Virus record (IMG/VR): IMGVR_UViG_3300031227_000119
Location: 1 to 42,366 of that record
Strand: one strand, 5' to 3'
From: a virus
DNA: 42,366 bases
Shown: piece by piece, positions 16,423 to 24,608 of the stretch
How positions within the stretch are numbered: position 1 is the first letter of the stretch
Layout: each line of letters opens with the position of its first letter
Notes under the pieces: generated by a model
Told to the model about the DNA's origin: nothing
The model's database searches: none
What the model saw: only the letters and a program-made list of their open reading frames with translations
Program-made: the position numbers and the translations under genes

Positions 16423-16789
16423 ACTTGCACCCTTCCGGTACGGTATAGTGTTGTGCTGTCTCTTTTGTGAAATTACGGCACATATCCGGTCTTGTCAAGT
16501 AAATAATGCACCTGCCGCGAGAATTTAACATGAGGCATCGGCTGTCAACGAAAATTGACCCGTCTTTGGGGTATATTGGTATGCGAGGGGCAACAATGAA
16601 GTTCTTCCCGTCCTTGCTTATGGTTACACCGTCATGGAGTTCAAAATACCGCCTGGGGTCTCTGTCGAGCGCGCTCTCGTACAGGGAAATCGGAACGCCG
16701 GTCGTATAAACACGGGCGGCATATTTTTTTGGTATACTGAGGCCAGTGCAGCACCGGCCGCCGCATTCGGCACACGATTCAAATTTCAT
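16415..16789 (-). CDS. YkgJ-like cysteine-cluster protein
   Basis: 124 residues. Cys pattern: C-A-E-C-G-G-R-C-C near the N-terminus, then a central Cys (VDSRCLML), GRC, PDMCRNF and a C-terminal PEGCKYA, matching the YkgJ / UPF0153 family that coordinates a metal or iron-sulphur cluster. Function unknown; members are often linked to protein modification. It overlaps its neighbours by 4 and 8 bases and lies among small phage genes after the packaging genes. Confidence 0.7.
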   Translation of the reverse strand: MKFESCAECGGRCCTGLSIPKKYAARVYTTGVPISLYESALDRDPRRYFELHDGVTISKDGKNFIVAPRIPIYPKDGSIFVDSRCLMLNSRGRCIIYLTRPDMCRNFTKETAQHYTVPEGCKYA

Positions 16790-17127
16790 TTATTCCCCCC
16801 ATCGGTTCCCCACATCATTTTCCGGTACTCGTTGGTTTGCCAGTATTGACTAAACACTTGCCATACTTGTGTTGCAGTTAATTTATTGTGATCCTGTTTC
16901 CCGAATTGCATAGCCCATTTCATCATGCTTGGCTCAAAATTAGTATCCCAAAATGTTCCGCCAAAACGTTTAGTGGTTAATGTAGCTATATGAACCAGTA
17001 TTTTGTCCACCTCACAATCCGAGAAATTGTCCATATCCCCGGAAACATATACAACCCCGTATTCCCATAATCGTGCGAATAAGCTCTTTGTATATTCTTC
17101 CTGCTCATCTACTGTTCCAAATTCCAT
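16786..17127 (-). CDS. Hypothetical protein
   Basis: 113 residues, mostly polar and helical, with several Trp and Met, starting MEFGTVDEQEEYTK. It overlaps the YkgJ-like gene by 4 bases. No family recognised. Similar acidic helical proteins are common as accessory genes in phage packaging regions. Confidence 0.55.
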   Translation of the reverse strand: MEFGTVDEQEEYTKSLFARLWEYGVVYVSGDMDNFSDCEVDKILVHIATLTTKRFGGTFWDTNFEPSMMKWAMQFGKQDHNKLTATQVWQVFSQYWQTNEYRKMMWGTDGGNK

Positions 17128-17145
17128 TATTCCCCCTTTATTGGT

Positions 17146-17181
17146 TTAAAGCGAAAGCGTGGCAACAGCGAGCTTTTTCAT
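17146..17181 (-). other. Truncated 11-residue signal-like ORF
   Basis: The ATG at 17181 with GAGGAAATCAC upstream opens MKKLAVATLSL and stops at 17146. The upstream region repeats 15 bases found before the gene at 17357..17746 (17748-17762). It looks like the first residues of a signal peptide cut short, so a decayed secreted protein gene is likely. Expression is unsupported. Confidence 0.25.
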
Positions 17182-17360
17182 GTGATTTCCTCATGGTTCG
17201 GAGTTGGGTAAGATCGGGGAAGATGTGCGAATGTATTGTTAAATTCTCCATCCGTCATTTCCCGTATCTCTTCCATTCTTTGATGGGTATATTCTTCCTC
17301 TTTGTCTGGATCGCCAAAGTAGGTGACTGCCTCTGCTGTTGGGAGTGTTCCTGTTTTCAT
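17178..17360 (-). CDS. Small hypothetical protein
   Basis: 60 residues, MKTGTLPTAEAVTYFGDPDK then an acidic helical part and a C-terminal PTPNHEEIT. It overlaps the upstream gene by an ATGA (17357-17360), with GGGAGAAAGC before the start, so it is probably translated. No family recognised. Confidence 0.5.
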   Translation of the reverse strand: MKTGTLPTAEAVTYFGDPDKEEEYTHQRMEEIREMTDGEFNNTFAHLPRSYPTPNHEEIT

Positions 17361-17746
17361 GCTTTCTCCCTGTATTTCGGGTACAAGACCTTTTCGAGAG
17401 TCCTGATAACCGAATGACTTGCGGTTTCAATCTCGTCTTCTGTGGTGTACCTGTAGTTGGCGAGAGCTATCATTTCAGCCATTAGCAACTCAGTAGCCTC
17501 GTGGAATGCAGTATGTAATATATTGTTGATACCGTAGTCTTTCTGGCTCCACTCCGTTGACAAGGTTATGGTTGCTGCTCTACCAGTCAGATTTGTTACA
17601 CACGATCCAAACGAACATTCTTCCTTCTCATGCCGGAAAGTAACTTCCCATTGCTTCAGCCCGTATATTTCAATCCACCTGCCGCACTCCGAAACGAATA
17701 GAGCGAAATCATCCTGATTCGTTATGATCTTTTTCTGTTCTGCCAT
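17357..17746 (-). CDS. Putative metalloprotease-like phage protein
   Basis: 129 residues. The helix LHTAFHEATELLMAEM (about residues 78-93) contains H-x3-H-E, resembling the zinc-site helix of gluzincin-type or SprT-like phage proteins; the third ligand would come from a downstream Glu. The N-terminus is a helix and beta hairpin (WEVTFRHEKEECSFGSC). The motif is not the canonical HExxH, so catalytic activity is uncertain. It overlaps neighbours by 4 and 1 bases. Alternative: an unrelated helical domain with a coincidental H-E pair. Confidence 0.4.
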   Translation of the reverse strand: MAEQKKIITNQDDFALFVSECGRWIEIYGLKQWEVTFRHEKEECSFGSCVTNLTGRAATITLSTEWSQKDYGINNILHTAFHEATELLMAEMIALANYRYTTEDEIETASHSVIRTLEKVLYPKYREKA

Positions 17747-18063
17747 TATGTGATTTCCTCATAGATAGGGATGTCAAAATGCCCTTGTGTCCAGTGGTAG
17801 TAAACTTGGTTATGGAAAGAATGCTTCCCGGTATGGTATATTTCATTTACAAGCTCGAAAAACTTTTCACCGCAAGGACATAAATCGCCAACCTTTAATT
17901 CTAACCGTTCAATCACCGCTTCGGCGCTCGGGTCTCTCCATTGCCCGATATACTTTGCGTGTCCGGGAACTATTTCGGATTCTGGAACTGAAGTGATGGA
18001 TGTTGTCGTTGAGTGGGGTGCGCCGGGATGGAACTCTTTTATGCTTCTTTTTAGGTACGCCAT
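17746..18063 (-). CDS. Hypothetical protein with possible zinc-binding pair
   Basis: 105 residues: MAYLKRSIKEFHPG, a Ser/Thr-rich segment, then LKVGDLCPCGEKFF with a C-x-C pair and HSFHNQVYYHWTQGHFDIP rich in His. The C-terminal His/Cys residues could bind a metal. It shares one base with the next gene. Its start has GGGAAAACC 3-11 bases upstream, a sequence also found before several neighbouring genes. Confidence 0.5.
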   Translation of the reverse strand: MAYLKRSIKEFHPGAPHSTTTSITSVPESEIVPGHAKYIGQWRDPSAEAVIERLELKVGDLCPCGEKFFELVNEIYHTGKHSFHNQVYYHWTQGHFDIPIYEEIT

Positions 18064-18080
18064 TAGGTTTTCCCTTTCGG

Positions 18081-18242
18081 TTAATAGCCAAGTTTTGCCA
18101 AGAACTCGGTGCGTTTAATTTCTATCGGCATCCCAGTACAGCCAGCATCATACATTACTAAGAAGGTAATAATGTCCGTCTCGGGGTCGAATTGGACTTT
18201 AACCCCTATATCTCAATCATCCCATAATTCAAACTCTATCAT
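18081..18242 (-). pseudogene. Small gene with in-frame TGA at codon 10
   Basis: The ATG at 18242 (overlapping the previous stop as ATGA, with a GGGAAAACCCCATC site upstream) reads MIEFELWDD, then TGA at 18213-18215, then continues open as DIGVKVQFDPETDIITFLVM, followed by an acidic-basic stretch to KLGY at the stop at 18081. The continuous 53-codon frame fits a whole small gene broken by one nonsense codon, where TGG (Trp) would be one transition away. Read-through or a sequencing error are the alternatives; TGA is used as an ordinary stop elsewhere. Confidence 0.6.
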
Positions 18243-18355
18243 GATGGGGTTTTCCCTTTCTTGGCATTTTCCTTGTTTACCATAACACACATCGCAATAC
18301 CAATGAAATATCCAGCTATGAGACCGAGTAACAAGCCACAGAAGAATACAGCCAT
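18239..18355 (-). CDS. Short single-span membrane protein, DUF3789-like
   Basis: 38 residues, one hydrophobic helix (MAVFFCGLLLGLIAGYFIGI then AMCVMV) followed by a basic tail. A GGAGGAACC site sits just upstream. This length and layout match the DUF3789 family of tiny phage membrane proteins, found in siphoviruses near the packaging or early genes. It lies just after the MuF-like gene and overlaps the broken gene downstream by 4 bases. Confidence 0.55.
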   Translation of the reverse strand: MAVFFCGLLLGLIAGYFIGIAMCVMVNKENAKKGKTPS

Positions 18356-18369
18356 TAGAGGTTCCTCCT

Positions 18370-19350
18370 TTATTTCACCATTGCAATTTGTTTTTTTACA
18401 CCTTTGACACGCACAGCCTCTTTAAGCGCCAGGTCTTCGGTGAAGTTGTCCTTCATCCAATATGGCGTGTTCTTGTATCCCTGTATGCGCTCGCCATTCT
18501 TCTTTAGGTATCTTGTCGCTCTGGATGGTATTCTGGTGGTGAATCTGCCCTGGTTAATCTCTCCGGTCTTAATGTAGTCCACAAACTCTTTCGGCGGCAT
18601 TGTGTCGTGTGTTACGAAACAGATGCAGTTGGGATGCCAGCCCGTAAAATGAAAGCCCTTTGGGTAGTCTCCCGCCATTTCATCACAAATATCCGGGAAT
18701 GGATGCGCTGGCGACAACTCAACCGTTACCCCGGTTACGAATGGCAGCTTACTATTTTGCAGATAGTCGGCTGTTCGGAATGCCATGTTCGCTTCGGTTG
18801 CTGCCAACCGGATAGCCCGATAATCAATGTTCTGCCCCTTTATCAGCTTCCCTTTGTATCGTATCGGGGAGCCTTTAACGTACCTGCTCAACTCCTTCGC
18901 CGTTTTCACCGCTGATTTGCCCTGAAGCACACCGCTCGAAATCAGCCCGTTCATCTCGGTTTTTACACCGTCTGTGATATTCCATACGCGCCCCGAGAGA
19001 TTCAAGCCCTTATCTGAGCGATCCATGAAAGCATTAAGCGCTGATATGTTTGGTGACCGGAAGCTCTGATTCAGTCTGTCGGATATTTTGACGCTCGCAA
19101 GGTAGCCATCCAGCCCCTTGTTATTCATCTTATTGGCAAGCATCCACTGGTTGCGGATACCTGCCTTGCTGTCGCTTAGTAGCTGGTCGTGGAGGTCTTT
19201 CAGCCTGCCGTCCATGATGGAAGCAAAGCGTTTGCCTTTGACAGTTTGGAACCTGTGGGCAATATCCTTCATGGCACTATCAATCGTTAGGCTGATATTG
19301 CGGTTGCGGAGGGCAATGTCCCGGATGTGCTGTCGTTCAAATGCGTTCAT
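18370..19350 (-). CDS. MuF-like minor capsid/head morphogenesis protein
   Basis: 326 residues, following the portal, as in SPP1 gp7 and Mu gpF. The N-terminal half is helical. The C-terminal part has the family signature: RLAATEANMAFRTADYLQN, CDEMAGDYPKGFHF, then HPNCICFVTHDT with conserved H-P-N-C-x-C. The protein is expected to bind the portal and DNA inside the capsid. The C-terminus (MPPKEFVDYIKTG and after) has no toxin domain. Confidence 0.82.
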   Translation of the reverse strand: MNAFERQHIRDIALRNRNISLTIDSAMKDIAHRFQTVKGKRFASIMDGRLKDLHDQLLSDSKAGIRNQWMLANKMNNKGLDGYLASVKISDRLNQSFRSPNISALNAFMDRSDKGLNLSGRVWNITDGVKTEMNGLISSGVLQGKSAVKTAKELSRYVKGSPIRYKGKLIKGQNIDYRAIRLAATEANMAFRTADYLQNSKLPFVTGVTVELSPAHPFPDICDEMAGDYPKGFHFTGWHPNCICFVTHDTMPPKEFVDYIKTGEINQGRFTTRIPSRATRYLKKNGERIQGYKNTPYWMKDNFTEDLALKEAVRVKGVKKQIAMVK

Positions 19351-19353
19351 TTA

Positions 19354-19650
19354 TCACTCAAACGTTATAGATTCTATGGGTATCGGGCGCTCCGGCTCTG
19401 CATCAACAAACAACACCTTAAATACATCATCACTGTAAAGGTGAATGCCGTCAAACATCTCAACGATCCACATTCCAGGTTCAACACAGGATGACCAATC
19501 ATCATAATCGTAAACGGTTTCAATGTAATACCGTTCATCTATTGAGGTGTATTTGGTCAGCTCATCTGGACGATATCTTACCGCCGGGTGATCACCGTCT
19601 TTAAACCACTGAGTAGCTTTGAATGTGTTGTTCTTGAGTTTTACTTGCAT
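19354..19650 (-). CDS. Small phage protein between portal and MuF
   Basis: 98 residues. Starts MQVKLKNNTFKATQWFKDGD; contains HPAVRYRPDE and GMWIVEMFDGIHLYSDDVF. This type of small acidic protein, with a WIVE-like beta segment, is common in phages as an uncharacterised accessory. It lies between the portal (11-base gap) and the MuF-like gene (3-base gap). Function unknown. Confidence 0.6.
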   Translation of the reverse strand: MQVKLKNNTFKATQWFKDGDHPAVRYRPDELTKYTSIDERYYIETVYDYDDWSSCVEPGMWIVEMFDGIHLYSDDVFKVLFVDAEPERPIPIESITFE

Positions 19651-19661
19651 GATTCCCCCTT

Positions 19662-21053
19662 TTATGCCTCGTAAGATTCACCAAGACTCTTCAGCGCCGT
19701 CTTCTCGCCGCCCAATAGCTCGATATCCTTCTCTGCATCCACCACCAGCGGATTGTTACGTACCGCAGATTCAGCACTCATTACCGGCTCTCCACCTCTC
19801 GCAACTGACAGCGCCCCAATGATACCCTCAATGTCAGTCGGCAGAATATCATTAAACACAACGTCAATATCAGCTTCCTCAAGTTGCTTTTGCATTCCTA
19901 CATCAGTAGTGCCGATGAGCGTTTTCATGATGCTTATTCTGCGCTCCATCGCCGGGCCAAACACCTCCTGCTTGTCCAGTGTCTTAAATAAAGCATCCGA
20001 AAACATCAAACGCAAGGCAATTCCGCTTATCGCAGCCATTCCCTTCACATTTTGGAAAGACAGGTCGGGCGTTTGTGTCATTCCATAGATAATGTCCTTC
20101 AGCATATCATATTCCTGCTTGATTGCTTCAGGGGCATTAGCCCACGCCTTAAACTCAATACCTCCAGGGTAGTACACTTTCCCGTTTTCATCTGTTTCTG
20201 GTTCAACCTGAAACACCTTGCCTGTATCTTCCTTTTTAGGCAGGTTAGTGACAATGCCCTTTAATTCAAGTGCCGGAGCGGCGAAATAGTCATTGGTATC
20301 GGCGAAATTGCTCAATAAGTATTCGAGCCTATTAATTTGTGTTTTGACTGATTCCCACTCCGGCTCCTCTTGTTCATAGTAAACTATGGGGATTTTACCC
20401 GCTATGTTTGATACCTCTTCGACAACCCACTCCCCGGAGCCTTTGGTTGCCCGGTAGATAGTGTCGGCAGTATAGACGGTTGTGTTTGCCTGTATTTTCC
20501 CTTTCTCATCCTTTGTCTCGTACATGACAGTGAAAGCATCCATATCACCATAGTCGTCATAGTGCGGATATATTTTATAACCTGTACTGTCGCTCAGCAT
20601 AGCCACACGAATGCGAGCAGGGGCGTTATCTTTCGGAGGCGGTATATACCATAGCTCTGCCGCTTTGCATTCAATAAACAGCGCCCTGGATATGCTCTTG
20701 TTGAAGTAGTCGAGTTTGTTTTGCTTCCATACCGAATTAATTAATTCAAGCGCAGCGTCTCCCCCTTCGCTGTTGAGTATAAGCTTTACTGGTTTTCCGA
20801 ACAAGAACGTGACAGCACTGTTGACAATACGCTTTTGAAACGGCACAGTCTCCTGGGCGTGCTTTACAATTCGTGAGTTCTCTGGTGTATCCCCAACAAC
20901 CTTCGCTCTCCGTGCGGGGTCATCGAGAATGGCGTGCTCCCCCTCAAAAGCCTTTCTGTTATCGGGGATTTTATCGTCTTTGTCTTTCAGATCAATGGTC
21001 AATACCTTCAGCGCATCTTTAAACGACGTTGCCATTAGTTCTTTAATATCCAT
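19662..21053 (-). CDS. Portal protein (SPP1 gp6-like)
   Basis: 463 residues. The N-terminus has the wing-domain segment with a RIVKHAQETVPFQKRIVNSA helix; FLFGKPVKLIL is the signature region of the SPP1 gp6/DUF935 portal group. NFADTNDYFAAPALELKG and SFQNVKGMAAISGIALRLMF fit the conserved stem/core. The C-terminal MSAESAVRNNPLVVDAEK is the typical end. It forms the dodecameric DNA entry channel. It follows the large terminase gene with an 18-base gap. Confidence 0.9.
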   Translation of the reverse strand: MDIKELMATSFKDALKVLTIDLKDKDDKIPDNRKAFEGEHAILDDPARRAKVVGDTPENSRIVKHAQETVPFQKRIVNSAVTFLFGKPVKLILNSEGGDAALELINSVWKQNKLDYFNKSISRALFIECKAAELWYIPPPKDNAPARIRVAMLSDSTGYKIYPHYDDYGDMDAFTVMYETKDEKGKIQANTTVYTADTIYRATKGSGEWVVEEVSNIAGKIPIVYYEQEEPEWESVKTQINRLEYLLSNFADTNDYFAAPALELKGIVTNLPKKEDTGKVFQVEPETDENGKVYYPGGIEFKAWANAPEAIKQEYDMLKDIIYGMTQTPDLSFQNVKGMAAISGIALRLMFSDALFKTLDKQEVFGPAMERRISIMKTLIGTTDVGMQKQLEEADIDVVFNDILPTDIEGIIGALSVARGGEPVMSAESAVRNNPLVVDAEKDIELLGGEKTALKSLGESYEA

Positions 21054-21071
21054 GAGATTGCCTCTACTTTC

Positions 21072-22331
21072 TTACACTGGCAACCCTAATGAGCGCCGGT
21101 CAAATGTGCCTTCTGGTTTCTTAGCCGCAAATGATATACCACTTAAGGCATATCTGAGAGCATCAATAAAGTGATTATTCTTATCCGTTGGTGTGTTCAT
21201 GGCCTGCCCGTCTTTGTTGCGTTCCCACTGATAAAGTTGAAATTCGTTTATAGCGTCCTGGAGTGTACGCTCAATAATAACCTCGTGCTGCTGTATGAAC
21301 TGTATTCCATGATTGACGCTACCCTTACCACCTCGTGCTGCTATTGCACCGGTTAAACCTAACCCCCTGAGTTCTTGTATCGACTTCGGTTCTGAGGGAT
21401 CACAGCGCAGGACATCTTTTCCAACAATAGGAAGAACCAAGCGCCCTATTGCATCATTCGTTAGCCCGTATTCATACAGCGCATGAGTAATATATAACTT
21501 CTTTCCTTTTATTGCGCAACGGCAAAGTGCTGTCGGGTCGTTCGTATATCCAAAATCAAGCCCGTTATTATATGCTGCGAATACGTTTTTAATCTTTGAC
21601 AGGTCTTCGGTATGCCAGTTCGTAAAGACAAGATCGCCGAGTACGCCCCATTGTCCCAGGGTGTAGACGTTATAATAGTATTCGTTCTTCTCTGATTCAA
21701 GGAAGTGTGAATCTTCAGGAGCGAGGAAGCGGTTATCTTTGTAGGTTGTTTTGAGTATCGAGAGTTCTGGATCACGGTATTCTGTGTCGGTGTCCCTAAA
21801 GTGAGTGAAGAACTCTTTGAATATCCAGTGGGTACGCATGATGGGGTTAAATGACAGTGTGATTCGTTTTGGGACGTTAGATATTCCTCTGAGTCGTTTT
21901 GTAAGTTGCCGATAATCATCTTCATTCATCTCCGTTGCTTCTTCGAGCCATAGGTCAGTAATTATGTCCCTGTTCTCTGGCTTTATACCTTTTATCTTCT
22001 CAACATCATCAAGCCCAACAAATAAAGCCTGTCTATTGTTTGCCGAAGGGCAGGTGATTGTCATTTCAGACTTGTTTATCTTGAAATACTTCTCAACATT
22101 CCACTCACTGATAACCGTATTGATTTCGTTATATGTCGTTGACCTGTTTGTTTTTGCTGTGTTCCTGACAATCAAGTAGTTGCGTTTACCGCCCAAGATG
22201 TCATAGACAAGGCGTTGAGCGATAAACCGGCTCTTACCGGAACTTGAACCGCCAAAGAATATCTGTGTTCGGGTCTGGTCGTTAATGTACGGAGTATAGA
22301 CATCGTTAATTCTCCACAGACCCTTTATCAT
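21072..22331 (-). CDS. terL: Terminase large subunit (PBSX/SPP1 group)
   Basis: 419 residues from the ATG at 22331 (GGAG 8-11 bases upstream), a better start than the upstream in-frame TTG. Walker A is FFGGSSSGKSRFIAQ; Walker B is DLWLEEATEM; the coupling motif follows at ITLSFNP. The C-terminal nuclease domain has Asp at GLDFGYTNDPTA, a further conserved Asp at VLRCDPSEP, and DKNNHFIDALRYAL. It translocates DNA into the prohead and cuts it. The start lies inside the small-subunit gene (26-base overlap). Confidence 0.95.
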   Translation of the reverse strand: MIKGLWRINDVYTPYINDQTRTQIFFGGSSSGKSRFIAQRLVYDILGGKRNYLIVRNTAKTNRSTTYNEINTVISEWNVEKYFKINKSEMTITCPSANNRQALFVGLDDVEKIKGIKPENRDIITDLWLEEATEMNEDDYRQLTKRLRGISNVPKRITLSFNPIMRTHWIFKEFFTHFRDTDTEYRDPELSILKTTYKDNRFLAPEDSHFLESEKNEYYYNVYTLGQWGVLGDLVFTNWHTEDLSKIKNVFAAYNNGLDFGYTNDPTALCRCAIKGKKLYITHALYEYGLTNDAIGRLVLPIVGKDVLRCDPSEPKSIQELRGLGLTGAIAARGGKGSVNHGIQFIQQHEVIIERTLQDAINEFQLYQWERNKDGQAMNTPTDKNNHFIDALRYALSGISFAAKKPEGTFDRRSLGLPV

Positions 22332-22689
22332 TCTTGCTCTCCACAAGTGTAAACTGCAGCTTCATATCACCGCCGTCTTTGCCGCCGATTTCCTGCTTGT
22401 CTGCCATTCCAAGATATTGCTTGGAAAGGAATATCCCCATAGCAACGTGACCAGACATTGCGGTTTCGTACATCTTGCGCCGCAACCTCATTTTACCACC
22501 TTCGCGACCTTTTGTATAGATATCCGCAAATTGTTCATCGTTTTGTTTCCGGCGGGTGATGGTGTCAATAGATATACCAAGCACAGCGGCAATCTCAGCA
22601 TCCGAGCATTGAATGGTACAGAGTTTTTCGAGCAGGTCATAGTCAATGGTAATTTTGCGCCTGCCGGGAGGTTTTTTTTTCTCGCTCAT
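22306..22689 (-). CDS. terS: Terminase small subunit
   Basis: 127 residues. The basic start (MSEKKKPPGRRKITIDYDLLE) is followed by a helix-turn-helix (CTIQCSDAEIAAVLGISIDT then ITRRK), the DNA-binding part of terminase small subunits. MRLRRKMYETAMSGHVAMGI and LSKQYLGMADKQE are typical of the Terminase_2-like group. It overlaps the large subunit by 26 bases and the preceding gene by ATGA. Confidence 0.85.
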   Translation of the reverse strand: MSEKKKPPGRRKITIDYDLLEKLCTIQCSDAEIAAVLGISIDTITRRKQNDEQFADIYTKGREGGKMRLRRKMYETAMSGHVAMGIFLSKQYLGMADKQEIGGKDGGDMKLQFTLVESKNDKGSVEN

Positions 22690-22955
22690 TCCAGCCCCAA
22701 CATTTCAATAAGTTTTTCCTGAACACCATCCCGTGAATATAAATCAAGCAGATTGGAGCATTGCGGATACTCAGTGCGGATAAGGTGATGAAGCTGTATA
22801 ACCGTCTTTGCCCTGATGTCTGCTGCTGTGATGTGAAGCGGGTCAGACTCAACCACCGGCTCTGCTGCTGGCGGCGTTTCCTCTACAGACTCAGCCGCTA
22901 TTAACACAGGCACTTCTCTTGTTTTTTTCTCTACTGCTTTTCTTCTCTTCTGCAT
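22686..22955 (-). CDS. Small acidic protein at the head of the packaging operon
   Basis: 89 residues: a basic start (MQKRRKAVEKKTREVP), a Pro/Ala/Glu linker, then a folded C-terminal part with ITAADIRAKTVIQLHHLIRT. It directly follows the promoter 22980..23008, with AGGAGGACAC just before the ATG, a very strong ribosome site, and overlaps the small terminase by 4 bases. It may be a second small terminase component or a regulator; the sequence does not decide. Confidence 0.55.
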   Translation of the reverse strand: MQKRRKAVEKKTREVPVLIAAESVEETPPAAEPVVESDPLHITAADIRAKTVIQLHHLIRTEYPQCSNLLDLYSRDGVQEKLIEMLGLE

Positions 22956-22979
22956 TGTGTCCTCCTGGGTATATGTGAA

Positions 22980-23008
22980 AATAAAACTAAATTATGTGGA
23001 TTTGTCAA
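22980..23008 (-). promoter_or_regulatory. Sigma70-type promoter of the packaging genes
   Basis: Minus strand TTGACA (23003-23008), 17-base AT-rich spacer, TTTATT (22980-22985). It has the same -35, spacer length and -10 as the early promoter at 37212..37240. Transcription would begin about 18 bases before the ATG at 22955. Confidence 0.7.
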
Positions 23009-23015
23009 GTATTAT

Positions 23016-23480
23016 TTATTTTCCTATCATTTCACCAACTGCCAGACACCACAATGGCAACAGTGGGAACAAAACCCTCGCCCATAAATATGATCCCTGG
23101 ATGACAAACAGCAACAGCGACACTACCGTGATGATTAGAACCCACCAGAACAGCCGTGTCCTACGTCTCAGCAGACTTAAAGCAACTAATGGTAACAATA
23201 GCCACCTATAAGAAATAAACGCTACAATAGCTTCAGGGATACCTTCCGTAAGTATCCTCATTCTCGATGCGTGATCTTGTGTTTGTGGGTCTGCCAGCAT
23301 GGATGATAGCACTGGCATATATAACAGTCCGGCAAGAGCAATACCGATAGAAAGCCAGAGAGCCGACCGGTACTCACCATAAACCAGACAGACAACTATC
23401 AGCCCCACAACGTATGCCCCGTTACTGGGGATTGTGTAAATAAAGAGTGCGGTTAGGATGGTTATGAGGAATGGTTTCAT
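23016..23480 (-). CDS. GT-C glycosyltransferase, C-terminal third
   Basis: 154 residues from the ATG at 23480, which overlaps the methyltransferase stop by ATGA. It has about four membrane helices: MKPFLITILTALFIYTIPSN, ALWLSIGIALAGLLYMPVLS, LLLPLVALSLL and WWVLIITVVSLLLFVIQGS, ending YLWARVLFPLLPLWCLAVGE. This order fits the later part of GT39/PMT-like GT-C enzymes (a YT loop, a YMP helix and an ARVLFPLLP end). The first and middle parts are separate upstream ORFs (24855..25172 and 24468..24608). It may form a split enzyme or be decayed. No catalytic residue lies in this piece. Confidence 0.55.
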   Translation of the reverse strand: MKPFLITILTALFIYTIPSNGAYVVGLIVVCLVYGEYRSALWLSIGIALAGLLYMPVLSSMLADPQTQDHASRMRILTEGIPEAIVAFISYRWLLLPLVALSLLRRRTRLFWWVLIITVVSLLLFVIQGSYLWARVLFPLLPLWCLAVGEMIGK

Positions 23481-24475
23481 AGCGCAAGCCTCGTTTGTGC
23501 AAGTTCGGCATCGATACGCTTCTGTCCAGCGATGCAATATTTCTCTTCCTGTTCCATACATATCCAGTTTCTATTTGTCTTAATGCAAGCGATTGCAGTC
23601 GTCATGCTACCTGCACAGTTGTCAAGCACGGTGTTATTTTCGTTGGTATAGGTGCGAATGAGATACTCGAACAGGGCAACTGGCTTTTGCGTGGGATGGA
23701 TACCTCTTTCTGTATTTATTCTTAAAATTGTTTTTGGGAATCTATCTCCATTATTTATGGTTATATTGTTTTCTAATCTATTTAAATGTGGCATATTCCC
23801 TTTTCCTGTTTTCGCTATATATGGTTTACCTTTTTCTTTTTGTAAATTGATTTTTTTATCTTCTTTGATATATTCCTTTTGTAAATCAATATATTCTATA
23901 AATCCAAACCATTCTCTTATATTGAATACTTCCTCAATTTTCCTATACGTTTTTAGAGTGCATAAACTCCATTGTGGACCAAATGGTTCAAAAAAATGTT
24001 GACTACTTCCATCTCCAATACTTTCAATCATCTTTTTTCTTGTATATTTTATGTGTTCTCTTAATTTAAGAGCATATGCCCTTAATTCTTTAAATGTCGT
24101 CAAGTCTTTTGTTATCTCTTTACTGCCTTTTTGAAAAATCAATATATTTTCGTGAGATTTCATCGGTTGTTTATTAGCCAATAATGGGTTACTCCCCATT
24201 TCCTTTTCCCATATCCACTCATATCTAAACATTTCTTGATTACTCATAACAAGTTTGCTTGTGAATGGTTGACTTGCCGTTAGCACTATTGCCCCATTAT
24301 CCTTGATTATCCGCTTGTACTGTTTCCAAAGCGGTTCAAAAGGAATGATAGTATCCCATTTGCAGGCGGTAGTTCCGTAGGGCAGATCGCACAAGATCAT
24401 ATCGATAGACTTGTCTGCAATCTTTGGCATCAGTTCTAAGCAGTCGCCACAGTACACTTTATTTATCTCAAGCAT
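23477..24475 (-). CDS. DNA N4/N6 (beta-class) methyltransferase
   Basis: 332 residues. The catalytic motif IV is ILCDLPYGTTACKW (DLPY in place of the usual DPPY). The SAM-binding part comes last: GIHPTQKPVALFEYLIRTYT then VLDNCAGSMTTAIACIKTNR and WICMEQEEKY. The order IV, target recognition, X, I is the beta class. The middle (about 110-245) is Lys-rich and coded by AT-rich DNA (23720-24170), a likely exchanged target-recognition segment. It likely methylates phage DNA against host restriction. No cognate nuclease is seen. Its start overlaps the GT-C middle fragment (8 bases), its stop the C-terminal fragment. Confidence 0.88.
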   Translation of the reverse strand: MLEINKVYCGDCLELMPKIADKSIDMILCDLPYGTTACKWDTIIPFEPLWKQYKRIIKDNGAIVLTASQPFTSKLVMSNQEMFRYEWIWEKEMGSNPLLANKQPMKSHENILIFQKGSKEITKDLTTFKELRAYALKLREHIKYTRKKMIESIGDGSSQHFFEPFGPQWSLCTLKTYRKIEEVFNIREWFGFIEYIDLQKEYIKEDKKINLQKEKGKPYIAKTGKGNMPHLNRLENNITINNGDRFPKTILRINTERGIHPTQKPVALFEYLIRTYTNENNTVLDNCAGSMTTAIACIKTNRNWICMEQEEKYCIAGQKRIDAELAQTRLAL

Positions 24476-24608
24476 CCTTCCTCCAAACTAAATAAAACAG
24501 TGCCACCATCAAAAGCATCGACAACCCGTAACCTCGAATGCCTACCGAATAATAATAGAAGGGTAGTGTTGTCGCAAGAAGTAGGGGAGCGAGATAATAT
24601 TTCATCAT
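24468..24608 (-). CDS. GT-C glycosyltransferase, middle fragment
   Basis: 46 residues, two membrane helices: MMKYYLAPLLLATTLPFYYY, then SVGIRGYGLSMLLMVALFYL and a VWRKDA end. The PFYYYSVGIRGY segment corresponds to the conserved SPFLIYYSREARPY-like loop in the centre of GT39-family GT-C proteins. The start is the first of two ATGs, overlapping the lipoprotein stop; the stop overlaps the methyltransferase ATG by 8 bases. It lies in register between the N-terminal piece and the C-terminal piece, separated from each by an inserted gene. Confidence 0.5.
   Translation of the reverse strand: MMKYYLAPLLLATTLPFYYYSVGIRGYGLSMLLMVALFYLVWRKDA

Noticed and set aside
23477-23561. N-terminal extension of 27 residues for the GT-C C-terminal piece
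   Set aside because: The extension is the methyltransferase end read in another frame; the ATG at 23480 overlapping the stop is the natural start.
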